This document shows positions 5,308 to 6,122 of a DNA stretch of 6,122 nucleotides, in pieces. How positions within the stretch are numbered: position 1 is the stretch's first letter; each line of letters opens with the position of its first letter. This DNA is from an uncultured Flavobacteriales bacterium (GTDB lineage Bacteria > Bacteroidota > Bacteroidia > Flavobacteriales_D > Sanyastnellaceae): assembly GCA_938003665.1 (NCBI GenBank), contig CALKYI010000261.1, forward strand, positions 1-6,122, in the 5' to 3' direction. Position numbers and translations under genes: made by a program. Below the pieces are notes generated by a model that was not told where the DNA came from, did not search any database, and was given only the letters and a program-made list of their open reading frames with translations.

Positions 5308-6122
5308 ATGAGAAAACTTTTCCTCTCTCTCTCATTCGCAGCGGCATGCTCTTTGGCCATGGCGCAATCGTTCTCCAATGCCTCTTCATCGCTCCCAGGC
5401 GATTACAACAGTGGCAATTGCGTCGGCTTCACCGATATGGACAACGATGGATTGGATGACATCATTGTTTTGGATCAATCCAAAACAGTCAAAATCCTTT
5501 ACCAAGACGCATCCGGCGGCTTTACCGAGGTGGATTACGGAAACGTATCCAACAGCAACCAGTGGGGGATGACCATTGGTGACTACGACAACGATGGCCA
5601 CAAGGACGTCTTCTCAGGAGGTGCCTACGATGGCGTGCATGTAAAGCACATTGATGCCGTCGGCGATTGGAGCGATATGGACCTCGAAAACGGCTCCATG
5701 TTCATGCAAGCGTGCAACTTCGCTGACATTGACAACGACGGGCAACTCGACGCGTTTGGGTGCCACGACGACGCATTGTCGCGCATGTGGAAGGGCAACG
5801 GAAGCGACTTGGACATCGATGCAACGTTGATCGATTTGACCGATTACGATTATTCCGATTACCCCAACACCGACCACAGCGGCAACTACGGAACGGTCTT
5901 CAGTGATTTCGACCAAGATGGCGATGTGGATTTGACCATCGCCAAGTGCCGTCAATTCGTAAACGATCCTTTTGACCCCCGTCGCGTCAATCAAATCTGG
6001 TTGAACAACGGTGACGGCACCTTCTCCGAGGTGGCTGAAGAGCGTGGACTGGTGCTCAACGAGCAAAGCTGGACGGTTGATTATGCGGATTACGACAACG
6101 ACGGTGACTTTGATTGCTTCTT
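5308..6122 (+). CDS. Secreted FG-GAP/VCBS repeat protein, N-terminal part (3' end outside window)
   Basis: Reading from the ATG at 5308 gives 271 residues without a stop; the gene continues past the window. It starts with a classic signal peptide (MRKLFLSLSF, hydrophobic to about residue 18) with a likely cleavage after A19 in AMA-QSF. Five acidic loops of the form D-x-D-N/Q-D-G follow, at D43-G48, D92-G97, D140-G145, D200-G205 and D261-G266. They are spaced about 48-61 residues apart and each is followed by a short hydrophobic strand. These are the Ca-binding loops of FG-GAP/VCBS blades as in integrin-alpha-type propellers. The segment LNNGDGTFSEVAEERGL (232-248) is typical of the VCBS/ASPIC-UnbV-like proteins abundant in Bacteroidota. 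The protein is probably extracellular or cell-surface, possibly a type IX secretion cargo, but the C-terminal sorting domain that would show this is not in view. It lies divergently 102 nt from mtaB. Its role (adhesion, matrix or polymer binding) is not shown. Confidence 0.9.
   Translation, partial: MRKLFLSLSFAAACSLAMAQSFSNASSSLPGDYNSGNCVGFTDMDNDGLDDIIVLDQSKTVKILYQDASGGFTEVDYGNVSNSNQWGMTIGDYDNDGHKDVFSGGAYDGVHVKHIDAVGDWSDMDLENGSMFMQACNFADIDNDGQLDAFGCHDDALSRMWKGNGSDLDIDATLIDLTDYDYSDYPNTDHSGNYGTVFSDFDQDGDVDLTIAKCRQFVNDPFDPRRVNQIWLNNGDGTFSEVAEERGLVLNEQSWTVDYADYDNDGDFDCF

Noticed and set aside
5344..5352. Lipobox-like AAAC (C14) in the FG-GAP signal peptide
   Set aside because: The -3 position is Ala instead of Leu/Val/Ile and the Cys lies in the hydrophobic core; the AMA-QS signal peptidase I site fits better.
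5614..6066. 150-aa minus-strand open frame opposite the FG-GAP gene
   Set aside because: It is an antisense artefact of the repeated GAC/GAT-rich loops; the plus strand has a signal peptide and five regular Ca loops.
1..6122. tRNA, rRNA, CRISPR, insertion sequence or prophage signals
   Set aside because: No cloverleaf-like segment, regularly spaced repeat array, transposase motif or terminal inverted repeats were seen; the window is almost wholly filled by the genes listed.

Overview
The window looks like a piece of a Bacteroidota chromosome, probably a Flavobacteriales-like or related free-living member of moderately high GC. The evidence is a long, divergent Lgt with the signature GRIGCQVSGDGDWG, an MtaB that begins with the TLGCKLNFSET motif, two secreted proteins whose signal peptides end in Ala-Gln (AQ), a Ca-loop FG-GAP/VCBS surface protein, a short sigma/anti-sigma/sensor cassette of a type common in that phylum, and a lack of clear Shine-Dalgarno sequences. 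The assignment comes from reading motifs; no search was run.

Left part (1-1213, + strand): the C-terminal two thirds of a DEAD-box RNA helicase, whose 5' end lies outside the window, with a basic Gly/Arg/His-rich tail. It overlaps by 11 bases with msrB, a complete methionine-R-sulfoxide reductase with all zinc and redox cysteines.

Centre (1207-5205, - strand): five tightly packed genes that read as one operon in the order mtaB (tRNA t6A37 methylthiotransferase), lgt (prolipoprotein diacylglyceryl transferase), an ECF sigma factor, a single-pass membrane protein that is probably its anti-sigma factor, and a secreted helical protein with an LTPEE motif that is probably the periplasmic sensor. 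Spacings in transcription order are 2 nt, 31 nt, about 29 nt and an 8-nt overlap. The last three genes resemble in architecture the sigma (CnrH) / anti-sigma (CnrY) / periplasmic sensor (CnrX) modules of trans-envelope signalling, although the sequences are diverged. The sensor gene runs into msrB tail to tail with a 7-base overlap.

Right part (5206-6122): a 102-base divergent intergenic region with short direct repeats and weak Bacteroidota-type promoter candidates, followed on the + strand by a signal-peptide-bearing FG-GAP/VCBS repeat protein that starts at 5308 and runs off the window end.

The most interesting element is the ECF sigma / short anti-sigma / LTPEE sensor cassette and its linkage to lgt, an essential lipoprotein-maturation gene. 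The rest is ordinary housekeeping or surface-protein content. There are no RNA genes, mobile elements or CRISPR arrays that I can support, and no gene-free stretch longer than about 100 bases.
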